Origin: Comamonas resistens | Lineage (GTDB): Bacteria; Pseudomonadota; Gammaproteobacteria; Burkholderiales; Burkholderiaceae_C | Length of the DNA: 64,000 nt | Assembly (NCBI RefSeq): GCF_030064165.1 | Contig: NZ_CP125947.1 | Span: forward strand, 1 to 64,000 | Direction: 5' to 3' | Part shown: piece by piece, positions 20,593-29,194 of the stretch | Position numbering within the stretch: position 1 is the stretch's first letter | Layout of the letters: every line of letters starts with the position of its first letter | Position numbers and translations under genes: made by a program | The notes under the pieces: model-generated | Seen by the model: only the letters and a program-made list of their open reading frames with translations | What the model was told of the DNA's origin: nothing | The model's database searches: none

Positions 20593-21630
20593 ATGTTCAA
20601 GAACATGATTGTTTATCGCATTGCCGAGAGCTGGCAGGGCGATCTGCAGGTGCTGGAAGAGGCGCTGCAAAAAACGGTGTTTGCCGAGTGTGGTGCAACG
20701 CAGGAGCGTTCCGTGGGCTGGGTGCCTCCGCGTGGCGAACAGCATGGCCCGCTGGCCGAATCCGTGGCCGGCCAATGGGTGATGCGCTTCATGAGCGAGT
20801 CCAAGATGCTGCCGGCCAGCGTGCTCAACCGCAAGGTCAATGAAAAGGCCGAGCACATCGAAAAAACCGAGGGCCGCAAGCCTGGCAAGAAAGAGAAGAA
20901 AGAGCTCAAGGACGAGGCCAAGCTGGACCTGCTGCCCATGGCCTTCACCAAGCAGGGCAGCATGTGGGTCTGGATCGACCCGCAGGCCCGCACCCTGGTG
21001 CTCGATACCAGCGCGCAAGGCCGTGCCGATGAAATCGTGAGCCTGCTGGTGGAAGGTCTGCCAGGCTTTGCGCTGGCTCTGGTGGATACGCAGACCAGCC
21101 CGCAGGCGGCCATGGCCCACTGGCTGATGACGCAGGAGCCGCCTGCAGGTTTTTCGATTGACCGTGAGTGCGAATTGAAGGCTGCCGACGAGTCCAAGGC
21201 CGTGGTGCGCTACGCCCGTCATCCGCTCGATATCGATGAGGTGCGCCAGCACATCGAGCACGGCAAGATGCCCACCAAGCTGGCCATGACCTGGGACGAT
21301 CGCGTGAGCTTTGTGCTGACCGAAGGTCTGCAGATCAAGAAGATTGCGCTGCTGGATGCGGTGATGGACGGTCAGTCGCAAGACGACGGTGGCTTCGACA
21401 CCGATGTGGCCATTGCCACGGGCGAACTCTCGCGCCTGATTCCCGATCTGATCGAGGCCCTGGGCGGGGAAGGGCGCACAGGTCTGGGCGATGGTCTGCC
21501 GGCATCCCTGCAGGCGGCTCCCGCAGCACAAACCCTGCCAGTGCGGCTGGCTCAGGGGCGCGGCCAAGGCACGGTGACAGGGCCTGCCGTGGCGCCTGCA
21601 GATACTGCGCCGGAGGAAGCGCCGTTCTGA
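20593..21630 (+). CDS. rdgC: Recombination-associated protein RdgC
   Basis: The 345-residue protein starts at MFKNMIVYRIAESW. This is the usual RdgC N-terminus, and an ATG eight codons upstream is unlikely. RdgC forms a DNA-encircling ring dimer that inhibits RecA and protects DNA during replication and recombination. Conserved RdgC stretches include GWVPPRG near residue 43, VLNRKVNEK near 77 and MTWDDRVSFVLTEGLQIKKI near 235-255. The last 50 residues (Ala/Pro-rich) look like a disordered tail. It is a single gene. Confidence 0.93.
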   Translation: MFKNMIVYRIAESWQGDLQVLEEALQKTVFAECGATQERSVGWVPPRGEQHGPLAESVAGQWVMRFMSESKMLPASVLNRKVNEKAEHIEKTEGRKPGKKEKKELKDEAKLDLLPMAFTKQGSMWVWIDPQARTLVLDTSAQGRADEIVSLLVEGLPGFALALVDTQTSPQAAMAHWLMTQEPPAGFSIDRECELKAADESKAVVRYARHPLDIDEVRQHIEHGKMPTKLAMTWDDRVSFVLTEGLQIKKIALLDAVMDGQSQDDGGFDTDVAIATGELSRLIPDLIEALGGEGRTGLGDGLPASLQAAPAAQTLPVRLAQGRGQGTVTGPAVAPADTAPEEAPF

Positions 21631-21723
21631 TGCTATGAATGGAGTAGCTGTTATCGCTGGATACACATGAATTTCAATATTCTTTGATATTGAAAACATG
21701 GCTGGACATGCGTAAGCAGCTAT

Positions 21724-21761
21724 CAAAAAAAGGCCTGCCAGATCACTCCGGCAGGCCTTTT
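21724..21761 (-). terminator. Terminator of the thiolase gene
   Basis: AGGCCTGCC (21,731-21,739) and GGCAGGCCT (21,750-21,758) form a 9-bp stem. On the minus strand seven T follow. A separate hairpin, TTCAATAT/ATATTGAA (21,673-21,694), lies between this and the rdgC stop and lacks a T tract. Confidence 0.85.
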
Positions 21762-21782
21762 GCTTTGCGGATTCAAAGCCGC

Positions 21783-22970
21783 TTACACGCGCTCGAAGAT
21801 CGCGGCAATGCCCTGGCCACCACCGATGCACATGGTCACCAGCGCGTAGCGACCGCCCGTGCGCTGCAGCTCGTAGATGGCCTTGGTGGTGATGATGGCG
21901 CCCGTAGCCCCAACAGGGTGGCCCAGCGAGATGCCCGAGCCGTTGGGGTTGACCTTGGCCGGGTCCAGGCCCAGCTCCTGGATCACGGCGCAGGCCTGGG
22001 CGGCAAAGGCTTCGTTGGCTTCGATCACGTCCATGTCGGCGATAGTCAGGCCGGTGCGCGCCAGCACTTTTTGTGTGGCGGGGACCGGGCCTATGCCCAT
22101 GTAGGCGGGGTCGACACCGGCGTGGGCGTAGCCGACCAGGCGGGCCAGGGGTTTGGCGCCCGAGGATTTCAGGGCTTGCTCGCTCATCATCAGCACGGCG
22201 CCTGCACCGTCGTTGATGCCCGAGGCATTGCCGGCGGTGACGGTGCCGCCTTCCTTCTTGAAGGCGGGCTTCATGCCGGCCAGGGTGTCCAGCGTGGTGG
22301 CGGCGCGCACATGTTCGTCGGTGTCGAAGACCACCGTGCCCTTGCGCGTGGCGATTTCCACGGGGACGATCTGTTCCCTGAAGCGGCCGGCTGCTATGGC
22401 GGCAGCTGCGCGCTGCTGGCTGATGACGGCCAGCTCGTCCTGCATGGTGCGGCTGATCTGGTAGCGTTCGGCCACGTTTTCAGCGGTGATGCCCATGTGC
22501 ATTTTTTGCCAGGGGTCATGCAGGATGCCCAGCATGTAGTCGATGCTCTTGGCATCGCCCATGCGCACGCCCCAGCGGGCCGCCTGGTCGAAGTAGGGGC
22601 CACGGCTCATGGATTCGGAGCCGGCGCCGATGGCCACTTCGCAGTCGCCCAGCGCGATGGCCTGGGCCGCGGAGACGATGGCCTGCAGGCCCGAGCCGCA
22701 CAGGCGGTTGACGTTGAAGGCCGGGGTTTCGATGGGGCAGCCGGCATCGACGGCGGCCACGCGGGACAGGTAGGCATCGCGCGTGTCGGTGGGGATGACA
22801 TTGCCCATGACCACATGGCCGACCAGATCGGCGGCAATGCCTGCGCGCTCAATAGCGGCCTTGACCACGGTGGTGGCCAGCTGGGTGTTGGGGACGTCCT
22901 TGAGGCTGCCGCCGAAGGTGCCGATGGCCGTGCGCGCTGCGCTGACGACGAAGATGTCTCGGGTGCTCAT
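21783..22970 (-). CDS. Acetyl-CoA C-acetyltransferase, BktB-type beta-ketothiolase
   Basis: The 395-residue thiolase starts [17 protein letters not shown]. The acyl-carrying Cys is in [12 protein letters not shown] near residue 90. The His of [14 protein letters not shown] near 350 and the Cys of CIGGGQG near 380 complete the active site. It condenses two acyl-CoA units or cleaves 3-ketoacyl-CoA. The sequence around [10 protein letters not shown] and [10 protein letters not shown] resembles BktB of polyhydroxyalkanoate producers, so roles in PHA precursor supply or in beta-oxidation are both possible. It is monocistronic, with its own terminator. Confidence 0.92.
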   Translation of the reverse strand: MSTRDIFVVSAARTAIGTFGGSLKDVPNTQLATTVVKAAIERAGIAADLVGHVVMGNVIPTDTRDAYLSRVAAVDAGCPIETPAFNVNRLCGSGLQAIVSAAQAIALGDCEVAIGAGSESMSRGPYFDQAARWGVRMGDAKSIDYMLGILHDPWQKMHMGITAENVAERYQISRTMQDELAVISQQRAAAAIAAGRFREQIVPVEIATRKGTVVFDTDEHVRAATTLDTLAGMKPAFKKEGGTVTAGNASGINDGAGAVLMMSEQALKSSGAKPLARLVGYAHAGVDPAYMGIGPVPATQKVLARTGLTIADMDVIEANEAFAAQACAVIQELGLDPAKVNPNGSGISLGHPVGATGAIITTKAIYELQRTGGRYALVTMCIGGGQGIAAIFERV

Positions 22971-23123
22971 GCTGTTGTGTCTCCTCCATTGCGATGGCAA
23001 TGGCTTGTGCGTGAATTATTGATGCGATGGATATGTCGCGACATCCATCACATGGACCATTCTGCAGCACTTGCTGCATCGCAACATGTCTCGTGGCTGA
23101 CCGGCAATTTGCGCCCTCGGCGA

Positions 23124-23139
23124 GGTTTCACGTGAAACC
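23124..23139. promoter_or_regulatory. parS: parS site (ParB binding)
   Basis: The 14-base palindrome GTTTCACGTGAAAC (23,125-23,138) is the perfect core of the bacterial parS consensus TGTTTCACGTGAAACA; only the outermost bases differ. It lies between the thiolase and cueR genes. Confidence 0.85.
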
Positions 23140-23148
23140 CTTAGCGGT

Positions 23149-23655
23149 TCATGCCGTGGCTTCGGATTTGCGCCTGGAGGCTGGTGCGACCGGCTCGTGA
23201 CGGGCGGGCGACAGATCGGTATCGGCGCTGGCCAGGTCGTCCAGAATCGGGCAATCGGGGCGATCGTCACCGTGGCAGCAATGCACCAGCGTCTGCAAGG
23301 TGCGCTGCATGGACTGCATGGCGGCTATGCGCTCGGTCAGCACCGTGATGTGTTTTTGCGCAATGGCCTTGACCTGGCTGCTGGCGCGGCCCTGGTCCTG
23401 CCACAGACCGAGCAGGGTGCTGATCTCCTCCATGGAAAAACCCAGATCTCGCCCGCGACGGATGAAGCGCAGCGCGTGCACATCGGCCTGGGTGTATTGG
23501 CGGTAGCCGCTGTCGGTGCGGTGAACAGGCGGTAGCAGGCCCAGGGATTCGTAGTGGCGAACCATGCGCGGAGACACCCCGGCGCGGCGCGCAGCCTCTC
23601 CGATCACGACAGGCCAGTTCTGAGCGTTTTTTGGGGCGGGTTGATGTGCAGGCAT
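23149..23655 (-). CDS. cueR: Copper-responsive MerR-family regulator CueR
   Basis: The 168-residue protein has a MerR winged helix (IGEAARRAGVSPRMVRHYESLGLLPP) at about 18-44, after a longer than usual N-terminus. A dimerisation helix follows, then a metal loop with Cys-x7-Cys (CHGDDRPDC) near 128-136, which is the CueR-type Cu(I) site. CueR activates promoters with a 19-bp spacer when Cu(I) is bound. It lies downstream of copZ on the same strand, and a matching promoter precedes copZ, so the pair is probably autoregulated. The C-terminal tail after the loop is long and probably disordered. Confidence 0.88.
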   Translation of the reverse strand: MPAHQPAPKNAQNWPVVIGEAARRAGVSPRMVRHYESLGLLPPVHRTDSGYRQYTQADVHALRFIRRGRDLGFSMEEISTLLGLWQDQGRASSQVKAIAQKHITVLTERIAAMQSMQRTLQTLVHCCHGDDRPDCPILDDLASADTDLSPARHEPVAPASRRKSEATA

Positions 23656-23744
23656 GGGGAACCCTTGAAAAAAGCGCCAGCGGCCGTTTCCTGGCTTGCA
23701 GGAGCTGCTGGCGCTGTATGGGACGGGTGCAGTAGCAAGGCCGC

Positions 23745-23939
23745 TCAGGCGACCTTGTAGCCTTCTTCCGCGATGGCAGCAGCCACGGCTGCGCGGTCTG
23801 CGCCGGTTTCGACTTCCACGCGGTTGGCGGCGCGGTCGATCTTGACTTGTGCATCGGCATCCACGCCCTGGATGGCGTTGGTGACGGCGCGCTCGCAGTG
23901 GCCGCAGGTCATGCCCTGAACTTCAAAAACTTGTTGCAT
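23745..23939 (-). CDS. Copper chaperone, heavy-metal-associated domain protein (CopZ-like)
   Basis: The 64-residue protein is a single HMA ferredoxin-like fold with the Cu(I)-binding motif MTCGHC at residues 10-15. It hands Cu(I) to a P-type ATPase or to CueR. It is the first gene of the copZ-cueR unit. No CopA ATPase gene lies next to it or anywhere in this window, which is unusual because the three often cluster. Confidence 0.9.
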   Translation of the reverse strand: MQQVFEVQGMTCGHCERAVTNAIQGVDADAQVKIDRAANRVEVETGADRAAVAAAIAEEGYKVA

Positions 23940-23989
23940 TGCTTCACTCCTTGAACGGGAGCCGCCCGGTTGGCGTCTCCATGGCTTGA

Positions 23990-24020
23990 ATCTTCAACCC
24001 TAACATCATGGCAAGGTCAA
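23990..24020 (-). promoter_or_regulatory. CueR-type promoter of copZ-cueR
   Basis: On the minus strand, -35 TTGACC (24,015-24,020) and -10 GAAGAT (23,990-23,995) are separated by exactly 19 bases. The spacer contains an imperfect inverted repeat: ACCTTGCC, which overlaps the -35, and AGGGT. Long spacers and this ACCTTGCC arm are hallmarks of MerR/CueR-controlled promoters. It is about 50 bases before the copZ start. Confidence 0.75.
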
Positions 24021-24122
24021 GCGCTGGACAAGACAGGGATTCGAGCAAGGTTGATATCGGGCAATGGCCGGCTGCGGCAATGCGCCATATTGCACATGCT
24101 GAAAAGATCTGCGTGACTGCGC

Positions 24123-24149
24123 TACAGAGCGGCCTGGATTTGCCGATAA
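24123..24149 (+). promoter_or_regulatory. Possible flagellar sigma-28 (FliA) promoter of the chemoreceptor
   Basis: GCCGATAA at 24,142-24,149 is a perfect match to the FliA -10 element. TACAGAGC at 24,123-24,130, 11 bases upstream, is a partial match to TAAAGTTT. The spacing is the one expected. It is 64 bases before the chemoreceptor start. Confidence 0.45.
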
Positions 24150-24212
24150 ATTGAAACAAATTGTCAAATTTAGGGTAAAAGACGCAGGCTAAACAAGACG
24201 AGAGGGAGATTC

Positions 24213-25910
24213 ATGAGTCTGTTGGGAATGATGCGCCGCTTCACCATTCGCACGCGAATGCTGGGGGCGATCGGCGTGGTGATTGTGTTGCTGGGATTGT
24301 TGGGAGGGGCAGGCATGCTGGGCATGTTCCGCATCCAGCAGATGAGCCAGGATTTTCTGAACGACGCCTATGCCAAGGCTGGCTATATGGCGCAGCTGCG
24401 CACGGAGCTGGGCGGTATCCGCATCAGCGAAAAAGACATGGTGATCCAGTACGAGCGTCCCGAGGAAGTGCGCAAGGCCCACGAGCAGTGGGTAGGCTTC
24501 ATCGAGAAGTCCCAGGCAACCCTGGCGCGCTTTGTGACGGGCCGCAATGCGCAGGATGACGAGCTGGCCAAGAACATTGCCGCACGCATAGACAACTATC
24601 GTAAGGCTTTCGAGCCCGTGGCGCGCCAGCTGGAGGCGAGCGGCTACGACTCGGCCACGACGGCCAACCGCATGAGCGGCAAGGCACTGGCCGAGGTCGC
24701 GGAAGCCGACAAGTTGCTGTCGCAGCTGGATGCTTTGCTGGATCAGCAGTCCGATGCGCTGGTTGCAGCCGAGCTGAAGGTGGCGGCGCAGACGCGCTGG
24801 ATGTTCATAGGCGCGGTGATCCTGACGCTGATCGTGGTGGTGCCGCTGACGCTGCTGAACATGCAGTCCATCTGCCGACCGCTGGAGCGCGCACGTCAGA
24901 TGGCGTTGACCATCGAAGGTGGCGATCTTTCCACCCGCCAGACGGTGACGGGCAATGACGAGCTGTCCGAGCTGCAGCGTGCGCTGGAGCAGATGCGGCA
25001 GTCGCTGAGCAGCATGGTCGCTCAGGTGCGTGACGCCAGCGGCAATATCGCGACCGCCAGCCAGGAAATTGCCACGGGCAATCAGGATCTGTCGGCAAGA
25101 ACCGAGCAGACGGCCAGCAATCTGCAGGAGACAGTGGCGTCGCTGGCGCAGCTGACGGCCAATGTGCAGCAGACCGCATCGTCTTCGCAACTGGCCAACC
25201 AGCTCGCGGCATCGGCTTCTTCCACGGCCGTGGAGGGGGGCCAGATCGTGGGGCAGGCCGTGAACAGCATGCAGGAGATTTCGGCCTCCAGCCGCAAGAT
25301 CGGCGACATCATCGGCCTGATCGATTCCATCGCTTTCCAGACCAATATCCTGGCGCTGAATGCAGCCGTCGAAGCCGCGCGGGCCGGCGAGCAGGGCCGA
25401 GGCTTTGCCGTGGTGGCGGGCGAGGTGCGCAGCCTGGCCCAGCGCTCGGCACAGGCCGCGCACGAGATCAAGGGGCTGATCAACACCAGCGTGCAGACCG
25501 TGGACACAGGCTCGCGCCAGGTCGATGGCGCGGGCAAGGCCATGCAGGGCACGGTGGAGAGCGCCAAACGCGTGGGCGACATCATTGGCGAGATCACGGC
25601 TGCATCGGCAGAGCAGTCGCTGGGTATCAGCCAGGTCAATCAGGCCGTGGGCGATATCGACCGCATGACACAGCAGAACGCGGCGCTGGTGGAGGAGTCC
25701 GCAGCCGCCGCCGAATCTCTGCGTGAACAGGCTGCACGACTGGCACAGCTGGTCAGCCAGTTCAAGCTGGCCGAAGGGGATGCGCAGACGACCAGCCGCA
25801 TGGCACGCGCCAGGCCCCAGGCGGCTTATCCTGCAATGGCTCCGGGTGCGGCCGCCGCTGCAAATCAGGCGCTGCCCGGGCAGAAAGCTCCGTTGCTGGA
25901 ACATGCCTGA
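24213..25910 (+). CDS. Methyl-accepting chemotaxis protein
   Basis: The 565-residue chemoreceptor has a first membrane helix near 17-38, a periplasmic four-helix-bundle ligand domain at about 40-190, and a second helix ([20 protein letters not shown]) near 195-214. A HAMP linker and a long coiled-coil signalling domain follow. The hairpin tip has the invariant core [20 protein letters not shown] near 370-390, which binds CheA and CheW. Its ligand is unknown. The C-terminal tail is Ala/Pro-rich without a clear CheR pentapeptide. It is a single gene with its own promoter and terminator. Confidence 0.93.
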   Translation: MSLLGMMRRFTIRTRMLGAIGVVIVLLGLLGGAGMLGMFRIQQMSQDFLNDAYAKAGYMAQLRTELGGIRISEKDMVIQYERPEEVRKAHEQWVGFIEKSQATLARFVTGRNAQDDELAKNIAARIDNYRKAFEPVARQLEASGYDSATTANRMSGKALAEVAEADKLLSQLDALLDQQSDALVAAELKVAAQTRWMFIGAVILTLIVVVPLTLLNMQSICRPLERARQMALTIEGGDLSTRQTVTGNDELSELQRALEQMRQSLSSMVAQVRDASGNIATASQEIATGNQDLSARTEQTASNLQETVASLAQLTANVQQTASSSQLANQLAASASSTAVEGGQIVGQAVNSMQEISASSRKIGDIIGLIDSIAFQTNILALNAAVEAARAGEQGRGFAVVAGEVRSLAQRSAQAAHEIKGLINTSVQTVDTGSRQVDGAGKAMQGTVESAKRVGDIIGEITAASAEQSLGISQVNQAVGDIDRMTQQNAALVEESAAAAESLREQAARLAQLVSQFKLAEGDAQTTSRMARARPQAAYPAMAPGAAAAANQALPGQKAPLLEHA

Positions 25911-25931
25911 TACGGCTTCAGCCGCTTCATG

Positions 25932-25968
25932 AAAAAAGCCCGGTTGCAGTGATGCACCGGGCTTTTTG
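25932..25968. terminator. Bidirectional terminator between chemoreceptor and ene-reductase genes
   Basis: AGCCCGGT (25,937-25,944) pairs with ACCGGGCT (25,956-25,963). An A tract on the left and a T tract on the right let it work for both convergent genes. Confidence 0.85.
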
Positions 25969-26030
25969 CTTTGATTTCAATAGCTGTATGCGCTTGATGG
26001 AAAACAGCCTGAAGCTGTTTTCATGAAAAC

Positions 26031-27140
26031 TCAAACCGTGGGGTAGTCGGTGTAGCCATCGGCGCCACCGCCATAGAAGCGGCTGCTGTCCCATTCGTTG
26101 AGCGGCAGATCGTCATGCAGCCGGTGCACCAGATCGGGGTTGGAGATGTAGGCCTTGCCGAAGGCCACGATATCGGCATAGCCGCTTTCCACGGCGCGCA
26201 TGGCCAGTTGGCGGTCATAGCCGTTGTTGACCATCCACGCACCCTTGCCGCCTGCTGCGCGGTAAGCCTCCTTGAGTGCGTGATAGTTGAAGGGGCGCTC
26301 GGGCAGTTCGCGTGGGCCGCCGGTCGCGCCTTCGATCACATGGATGTAGGCCAGACCCAGAGGCGCCAGCTGCCGCACCAGATGCTCGAACAGTGGCTGA
26401 GGATCGGCATCCACGATGTCATTGGCCGGCGTGACCGGCGAGATGCGGATACCGACCTTGCCGCCACCAATTTCATCGGCTACGGCGCGCATGCATTCCA
26501 GCACCAGGCGCGCCCGGTTTTCAATGCTGCCGCCGTAGTCGTCCTCGCGCAGATTGGTACCGGTCTTGAGGAACTGGTCGAGCAGATAGCCGTTGGCTGC
26601 ATGCAGCTCCACGCCATCAAAGCCTGCGCTTTCGACCGCCTGACGGGCCGCCAGGGCAAAGCTGCGGACAATGCCGGGTAGCTCATCCTGGTGCAGTGCG
26701 CGCGGGGCCGAGGTGGGGGTGAAATGGCCTTGCCCAGTGGCATGGTCGATCACATAGGTCTTGGACTTGGCAGTGATCGCCGAAGGCGCGACGGGCGGCT
26801 GACTGCCAGGCTGCAGCAGCGTGTGTGAAATACGCCCCACATGCCAGAGCTGGGTGACGATGCGTCCGCCCTTGGTGTGCACGGCATGGGTCACTTTCTT
26901 CCAGGCTTGCAACTGGTCTTCGCCATAGAGGCCTGGGACATCGGCATAGCCCTGGGCCTGCGCACTGATGGCCGTGCCTTCGCTGATCAGCAAGCCTGCG
27001 GTGGCACGCTGCGTGTAATAGGTTTCCATCAATGGCGTGGGCACAGCATCAGGTGCGCGGTTGCGCGTCAGCGGGGCCATGGCAATGCGGTTGGGCAGGC
27101 GCAGCTTGCCTGCATCGATGGGGTCGAACAATGAGGTCAT
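26031..27140 (-). CDS. Old Yellow Enzyme family alkene reductase (NemA-like)
   Basis: The 369-residue FMN-dependent TIM-barrel enzyme starts MTSLFDPIDAGKLRLPNRI; an ATG six codons upstream was set aside. Family motifs are APLTRNRA near residue 24, QLWHVGR near 98, and the substrate-binding His/Asn of ELHAANGYLLDQFL near 180. It reduces activated C=C bonds of enones, maleimides or nitro compounds with NAD(P)H. The next gene downstream in transcription is convergent. A GST gene lies upstream on the same strand, but a terminator separates them. Confidence 0.92.
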   Translation of the reverse strand: MTSLFDPIDAGKLRLPNRIAMAPLTRNRAPDAVPTPLMETYYTQRATAGLLISEGTAISAQAQGYADVPGLYGEDQLQAWKKVTHAVHTKGGRIVTQLWHVGRISHTLLQPGSQPPVAPSAITAKSKTYVIDHATGQGHFTPTSAPRALHQDELPGIVRSFALAARQAVESAGFDGVELHAANGYLLDQFLKTGTNLREDDYGGSIENRARLVLECMRAVADEIGGGKVGIRISPVTPANDIVDADPQPLFEHLVRQLAPLGLAYIHVIEGATGGPRELPERPFNYHALKEAYRAAGGKGAWMVNNGYDRQLAMRAVESGYADIVAFGKAYISNPDLVHRLHDDLPLNEWDSSRFYGGGADGYTDYPTV

Positions 27141-27155
27141 GCAGAACTCCGAGGA

Positions 27156-27186
27156 CAAAAAAAGCCCGGTGAAATACCGAGCTTTC
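27156..27186 (-). terminator. Terminator of the gstA-like gene
   Basis: On the minus strand an AAGC-CGGT stem with one mismatched pair (27,163-27,184) closes a short AT loop and is followed by seven T. It lies between the gstA-like stop and the ene-reductase start. Confidence 0.6.
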
Positions 27187-27209
27187 AGTGTGAACGCAAG
27201 CGAAAAAGC

Positions 27210-27818
27210 TTACTTCAGCAGGCCTTCTGCCTTCATGGCGGCCTGTACGGCGGGGCGCATCAGAATGCGTTCGCGATAGGCCTGGATATGCTTGAGATCG
27301 GAGATATCCACGCCAACAAACTGTGCCCAGCCCGTGACCGTGAACAGATAGGCATCGGCGACCGTGAATTGGTCGCCCATCAGATAGGACTTGTTGGACA
27401 GTTGCTCGTTCACCCAGTTCAGGCGCTTGATCACATTGGCGCGAACCGTGGGCTTGAAATCTTCGGGAGTGGCCGGATTGAACAGAGGGTTGAAGCCCTT
27501 GTGCAGCTCGGTAGCGATGAAGTTCAGCCATTCCTGCAGGTGGTAGCGGGCCATGGTTCCGTTGGCGGGAGCCAGGTTTTTTTCCGGCGCCTGGTCGGCC
27601 AGATATTGAACAATGGCCGGACCTTCGTGAAGCGTATCGCCGTTGTCCAGCACCAGAAAAGGTACATAGCCCAGCGGATTGATGCTGTAGTAGTCCGTTC
27701 CGTCCTGCAGCTTGTGGCTCTTGGTACTGGCCATGATGGCCTCATGTTTGAGCCCTGTCTCGTGCAGCACGATATGGGGGGACAGGGAGCAGGCGCCGGG
27801 GCTGTAGTAAAGCTTCAT
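27210..27818 (-). CDS. Beta-class glutathione S-transferase
   Basis: The 202-residue protein starts MKLYYSPGACSLSPHIVL, the classic beta-class N-terminus with catalytic Cys10. NPLGYVPFLVLDNG near residue 50 and EGPAIVQYLAD near 64 bind glutathione. DQFTVADAYLFTVTGWA near 155 belongs to the helical domain. The start at 27,818 was preferred over an ATG eleven codons upstream, which would displace the first strand. Its length and sequence are very like GstA of E. coli and Proteus. It detoxifies electrophiles. Confidence 0.92.
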   Translation of the reverse strand: MKLYYSPGACSLSPHIVLHETGLKHEAIMASTKSHKLQDGTDYYSINPLGYVPFLVLDNGDTLHEGPAIVQYLADQAPEKNLAPANGTMARYHLQEWLNFIATELHKGFNPLFNPATPEDFKPTVRANVIKRLNWVNEQLSNKSYLMGDQFTVADAYLFTVTGWAQFVGVDISDLKHIQAYRERILMRPAVQAAMKAEGLLK

Positions 27819-27892
27819 GGTGATGGGCTTCCTATTGCATTGAAAAGACAAGTGGACATGCTAAACCGGTTCAATGTCCGTCGCATGCATGC

Positions 27893-28297
27893 TTAACAGT
27901 AGTCGAGATTGGGTAATAGTTGGCGAAACAGTGCAAGCGCTTCGCGGCCCTTGAAATCGGCGATCTCGTCGAGTGCCAGCTGCTGTTCGCTCTGCGCGTA
28001 GGCGATGGCCCAATCCTTGAATTGACGCTCTGCATCGACCGGGCCATGAAACTGCAGCCTCACATCGGTGTGGCGGTTGTCTTCAAGAATGCTTTGCAGC
28101 ACGCTGGACACCGAAGACGACGGACCTTCGAGGTATTGGCAAAAGTGCTGACCATCGAAGACCAGGATACCGGTCAGATTCAGCGCCGCATTCTTTTCAC
28201 GGGCCGCTTTGACGATGTCGCCGACCACGCTGACGGGCTGCCTGGGGCAGATTGAGCTGCAGTAGAGAAAGGCATGCAGGCCGGTGCTCAATGACAT
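27893..28297 (-). CDS. BLUF-domain blue-light sensor protein
   Basis: The 134-residue protein is almost entirely one BLUF domain. Tyr12 (in FLYCS), Asn36 (in EKNAALNLTG), Gln54 (in CQYLEG) and Trp96 (in DWAIAY) line up with the flavin-switch residues Tyr21, Asn45, Gln63 and Trp104 of AppA. Such short proteins sense blue light through FAD and act on a separate partner. The start MSLSTGL (28,297) follows from the domain border. An FMN reductase gene lies 64 bases upstream on the same strand, so both may be one transcript. No output domain is present. Confidence 0.85.
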   Translation of the reverse strand: MSLSTGLHAFLYCSSICPRQPVSVVGDIVKAAREKNAALNLTGILVFDGQHFCQYLEGPSSSVSSVLQSILEDNRHTDVRLQFHGPVDAERQFKDWAIAYAQSEQQLALDEIADFKGREALALFRQLLPNLDYC

Positions 28298-28361
28298 CGA
28301 AATCCTCTCGGTGACGTGGACTGACGGCCCGCTGCGGGCGGGCCTGGTGGCAACTTCCCTC

Positions 28362-28940
28362 TCAGGCGTGCAGGCGTTGTGCAGCCCACAGCACCTGGGA
28401 CAACACCGCCTGAACACCTTGTTGGTCTTGAGGGTACATCAGCTGCCCCTGTGCATCGAAAGCATCGGCTGCCCGGCTGACGGCATGGCTGCGAGGAGCC
28501 AGCCAGCACTCCAGATTCAAGAGCAACGGAGCCAGATGGGACTGAGCGCGCAGGCCGCCAAGACCACCGGGCGAAGCGCTGCACATGCCCACGACCTTGC
28601 CACGAAATGGCAGCACGCCATCGCCCCACACCGGGTCGCCCTTGACGGGGCTGGAGGCCCAGTCCAAGGCGTTCTTGAGCAGGGCCGGGTAGCTGCCGTT
28701 GTATTCGGGGCAGCAGATGATCCAGGCCGCGTGGCTGTGCAGCGCCTGCTTGAAGCGGATGACATCGGGGGGTGTGCCCCGGGCTTCCAGATCGGCGTTG
28801 TAGAGCGGAATGTCGTAGTCCGCCAGCTCCAGCAATGTGGCCTGGGCACCCTGGCCGGTGGCGATTTCGGCAGCCGCCTTGGCCAGCTTGCGGTTGTACG
28901 AGTCTTGGCGGGTACTGCCCGCAAAAATAAGGATTTCCAT
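28362..28940 (-). CDS. NAD(P)H-dependent FMN reductase
   Basis: The 192-residue flavodoxin-like protein has the phosphate loop AGSTRQDSYNRKLA near residues 7-20, PEYNGSYPALLKNALDW near 78-94 (isoalloxazine contact) and SPGGLGGLRAQ near 123. It belongs to the ArsH/chromate reductase/YieF-type family of FMN reductases, which reduce quinones, azo dyes or metal ions. The physiological substrate is unknown. It is upstream of the BLUF gene on the same strand and close to a parS site on its other side. Confidence 0.9.
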   Translation of the reverse strand: MEILIFAGSTRQDSYNRKLAKAAAEIATGQGAQATLLELADYDIPLYNADLEARGTPPDVIRFKQALHSHAAWIICCPEYNGSYPALLKNALDWASSPVKGDPVWGDGVLPFRGKVVGMCSASPGGLGGLRAQSHLAPLLLNLECWLAPRSHAVSRAADAFDAQGQLMYPQDQQGVQAVLSQVLWAAQRLHA

Positions 28941-29014
28941 GCCCGCATTGCAGCACAGAGGGTTGGCATTTTTCCTGCGTTGGCAGAGGAATCAGGGCAA
29001 ACGCTAGGCATCCA

Positions 29015-29030
29015 TGTTTCACGTGAAACC
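29015..29030. promoter_or_regulatory. parS: parS site (ParB binding)
   Basis: TGTTTCACGTGAAACC matches the 16-base parS consensus at 15 positions, with a perfect 14-base palindromic core. It lies between the FMN reductase and mnmG genes, upstream of mnmG. Confidence 0.92.
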
Positions 29031-29194
29031 CGGAGCCTCAACCCCTGGCGAGGCATTGTTGGGCCAATGGTGGGAAAATTACGGGTTCCCCGCTGGGCAG
29101 GGCATGGCGCATCCGCCTGTCTGCCCGCCATGAGAGCCGAAGCATGGGTGCTTCGTGCAGGGACCAAGGGCCGGGCATGGCCCGGAGCAAGAAA

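Noticed and set aside
24189..25904. 571-codon minus-strand open frame opposite the chemoreceptor
   Set aside because: Shadow; the chemoreceptor frame has all family motifs.
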